Shown here: positions 62,657 through 64,000 of the stretch, one piece after another
Numbering within the stretch: the stretch's first letter is position 1
How the letters are laid out: the number at the start of each line of letters is the position of its first letter
Assembly (NCBI GenBank): GCA_025056455.1
Contig: JANWVY010000001.1
Coordinates: forward strand, 753,757 to 817,756
DNA: 64,000 nt
Direction of reading: 5' to 3'
DNA from: Bryobacteraceae bacterium
Lineage (GTDB): Bacteria > Acidobacteriota > Terriglobia > Bryobacterales > Bryobacteraceae
Notes under the pieces: generated by a model
The model's input: the letters and a program-made list of their open reading frames with translations, nothing else
Databases searched by the model: none
Told to the model about the DNA's origin: nothing
Made by a program: the position numbers and the translations under genes

Positions 62657-63052
62657 TTAGGGCCGGTTCATTAAAAACGTGGCTACGTGTTCAAAGAACT
62701 GACGCAGGGTAGCCTCGGCCTGGGGCGGAAGTTGAGCTTGGCGAAAAGCGCGATCCATCAACCCCAGCCACCGGTCGCGCGCCCGCTGGTCAATGGCAAA
62801 GCGCGCATGGCGCAAGCGAAGGCGGGGATGGCCTCGCTGCTCCACATAGCGCGGCGGGCCTCCGAACCGGTAAATGAGAAAGTCTCCCAGCCGTTGCTCG
62901 GCGCCGGCCAGATCTTCCGCTGGATACATCGGCCCGAGAATGTCATCATCGGGAATTTGCCGGTAGAAGGCGGCGACTAAACGACGGAAACCGTCTTCGC
63001 CAATTTGCTCAAAAACCTGATCTTCGGGAAGGGGATCAACCACATCTTTCAT
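62657..63052 (-). CDS. Group II truncated haemoglobin
   Basis: 131 residues from ATG 63052; the frame goes further upstream, but only into the divergent gene. It has the two-on-two globin plan: Y30 (B10) in AAFYRQIPDD, RFGGPPRYVEQRGHPRLRLRHA in short form with proximal H82, and the group II Trp at G8, W95 in RDRWLGLMDRAF. Group II (TrHbO) proteins bind oxygen or NO and peroxide, and often protect respiration in micro-oxic conditions. It lies between the nucleotidyltransferase gene (converging, 6 bases) and a divergent secreted-protein gene (36 bases). Confidence 0.92.
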   Translation of the reverse strand: MKDVVDPLPEDQVFEQIGEDGFRRLVAAFYRQIPDDDILGPMYPAEDLAGAEQRLGDFLIYRFGGPPRYVEQRGHPRLRLRHARFAIDQRARDRWLGLMDRAFRQAQLPPQAEATLRQFFEHVATFLMNRP

Positions 63053-63088
63053 TGTCTTTGATTGCTGAGGAAAAGGAGGCAGAGCAGG

Positions 63089-64000
63089 ATGGGGAGGCTG
63101 GTTGCTTTGATTTTGGTCAGCCGTTTGTGGAGCTGGGCGGAAGCTTGGATTGTCCGCCTGGAAGAGCCCACCGGGATTGAAAAAAGGGTCGGCGAGATCG
63201 TACGTGTCCCGCTCAAAAACTTTTCGCAACTCGCCTCTCGGAATCCGCAGCAAGGAACTTTTTGGGTGGTGGACGCGGAGGGCAACCAGGTGCCCAGCCA
63301 GCTCACACGGGAGCATTTGCTTTTTCCAGCCACTGTTTCAGGCAGCCAAGTGGCCGAATACCGCGTAAACTGCTGCCGGCCCGCTGCCCACGAACCACCA
63401 ACGGTGATTGTGCGACAGATGCAGTCCGGGCGGATTGAAATGCGAAGCCCGACTCTGCGAATTGTGGTGGAGGCCAGCTCGGGCGTGATTCAAGAGGCTT
63501 ATCACCTGGGCGCCGGGCCTCAGCGGAGTTTGAACCTCGTGGAGATGACTCCGACTCAACCCGACCCTTACGATATTCACCCAAGCCCCTCCGATAAAAC
63601 CGTTGCAGCGTCTCCTGTAACCGGAGGCAACGATGGATGGAGAGCGCTCGAGGGTATCGGAGCAGGTCCTTGGGAGCTGACTAGCGGCACGCTCGAAGGA
63701 TCGGCCAAGCGGGGAAGCTATGAGCTGCGGTTATCGGGGAACCGCCTTTTCTGGAGCGCCCCAGGTGGGTTTCGCTTTGCGAGCGTCAGCGCTTTGCCTT
63801 ACCTTCCGTTCGATCGATGCGCGGACGGGGATGAGCGGCGCTGGCCGACCGGGCCTGATCCGGGAGAACCACCAGATGCTCAAGTTAGCGCGCGCGATTG
63901 GATGAGTCCGCCGGGAGGCGTGATCACTTACTATGCGCGGCGGGAGAATTATGGAGCGCTGTCGTTTGCCCTGCTCGATGATGCGGCCTCCAAACGGTAC
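63089..64000 (+). CDS. Secreted protein of unknown function (5' part; continues past the window)
   Basis: 304 codons are open from ATG 63089 to the window end. AAAAGGAGG lies 9 bases before the ATG, an excellent ribosome site. The N-terminus MGRLVALILVSRLWSWAEA is a signal peptide. The next about 80 residues (EEPTGIEKRVGEIVRVPLKN, VVDAEGNQVPSQLTREHLLF) recall the beta domain at the start of PcRGLX/YetA-like exo-rhamnogalacturonan lyases, in which a phrase about valid or dependent substitution of P and Q follows a VRVPL strand. The match is weak. The rest is beta-rich with no recognisable active site yet. It is divergent from the globin gene. Confidence 0.75.
   Translation, partial: MGRLVALILVSRLWSWAEAWIVRLEEPTGIEKRVGEIVRVPLKNFSQLASRNPQQGTFWVVDAEGNQVPSQLTREHLLFPATVSGSQVAEYRVNCCRPAAHEPPTVIVRQMQSGRIEMRSPTLRIVVEASSGVIQEAYHLGAGPQRSLNLVEMTPTQPDPYDIHPSPSDKTVAASPVTGGNDGWRALEGIGAGPWELTSGTLEGSAKRGSYELRLSGNRLFWSAPGGFRFASVSALPYLPFDRCADGDERRWPTGPDPGEPPDAQVSARDWMSPPGGVITYYARRENYGALSFALLDDAASKRY

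Overview
The window looks like chromosome of an Acidobacteriota bacterium, most likely of the Bryobacterales/Solibacter type. This is inferred from family content, not from a marker gene. It carries three very large TonB-receptor-like proteins with an N-terminal carboxypeptidase-regulatory-like domain (Oar type), a Planctomycete-cytochrome/DUF1549/DUF1553 protein paired with a DUF1501 protein, a DUF5117/DUF4953-type metalloprotease, and a moderately high G+C content with short operons on both strands. No rRNA, tRNA, CRISPR array, intact insertion sequence or prophage was found.

Layout. 1-2.9 kb: start of a Tat-exported protein, then an RraA-like protein and a zinc deacylase, divergent from an IclR regulator (a small carboxylate or amide catabolic locus). 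3.0-12.3 kb: the first Oar-like receptor facing a tightly packed three-gene operon (cytochrome/DUF1549/LamG/DUF1553 protein, DUF1501 protein, FG-GAP protein). 12.4-15.4 kb: a two-gene cassette of a ComEC-type metallo-beta-lactamase-fold hydrolase and a gluzincin peptidase. 15.5-21.5 kb: secreted propeller-like protein, phosphopentomutase, second Oar-like receptor, degenerate coding remnant and a 46-residue membrane protein. 21.5-34.3 kb: housekeeping and RNA modification (CCA/poly(A) nucleotidyltransferase, APC permease with cytosolic stress-type tail, M16 peptidase - MtaB - inactive M16 partner, TsaD, QueA, YmdB-type phosphodiesterase, SelD, PyrF). 34.4-43.6 kb: third Oar-like receptor divergent from a PL11 rhamnogalacturonan lyase, a coiled-coil secreted protein and a large metzincin. 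43.9-50.6 kb: ECF sigma factor, secretin plus two pseudopilins, SmpB, a DksA-type zinc-finger protein and small proteins. 50.9-64 kb: NtrC-type two-component system, L-2-hydroxyglutarate oxidase, isoprenylcysteine methyltransferase-like protein, a roughly 0.9-kb non-coding region rich in inverted repeats, a heparinase-like protein overlapping an M23 peptidase tail to tail, XerD, a second nucleotidyltransferase, a group II truncated globin, and a secreted protein that runs off the end.

The most notable point is selD. Conventional gene calling would start it at TTG 32591, but an in-frame ATG 18 codons upstream (32537) gives the missing catalytic N-terminus if the TGA at 32579 is read as selenocysteine. 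A perfect 6-bp hairpin lies at the right distance for a bacterial SECIS. The organism is therefore inferred to make selenoproteins, although selA, selB and selC are not in this window. Other points of interest are the peptidase/MBL cassette, an orphan secretin/pseudopilin cluster whose secretin carries a C-terminal cohesin-like domain, two different nucleotidyltransferases of the CCA/poly(A) superfamily, and a 125-nt dyad at 56753-56877 that could be a structured RNA or an IS630-type MITE.
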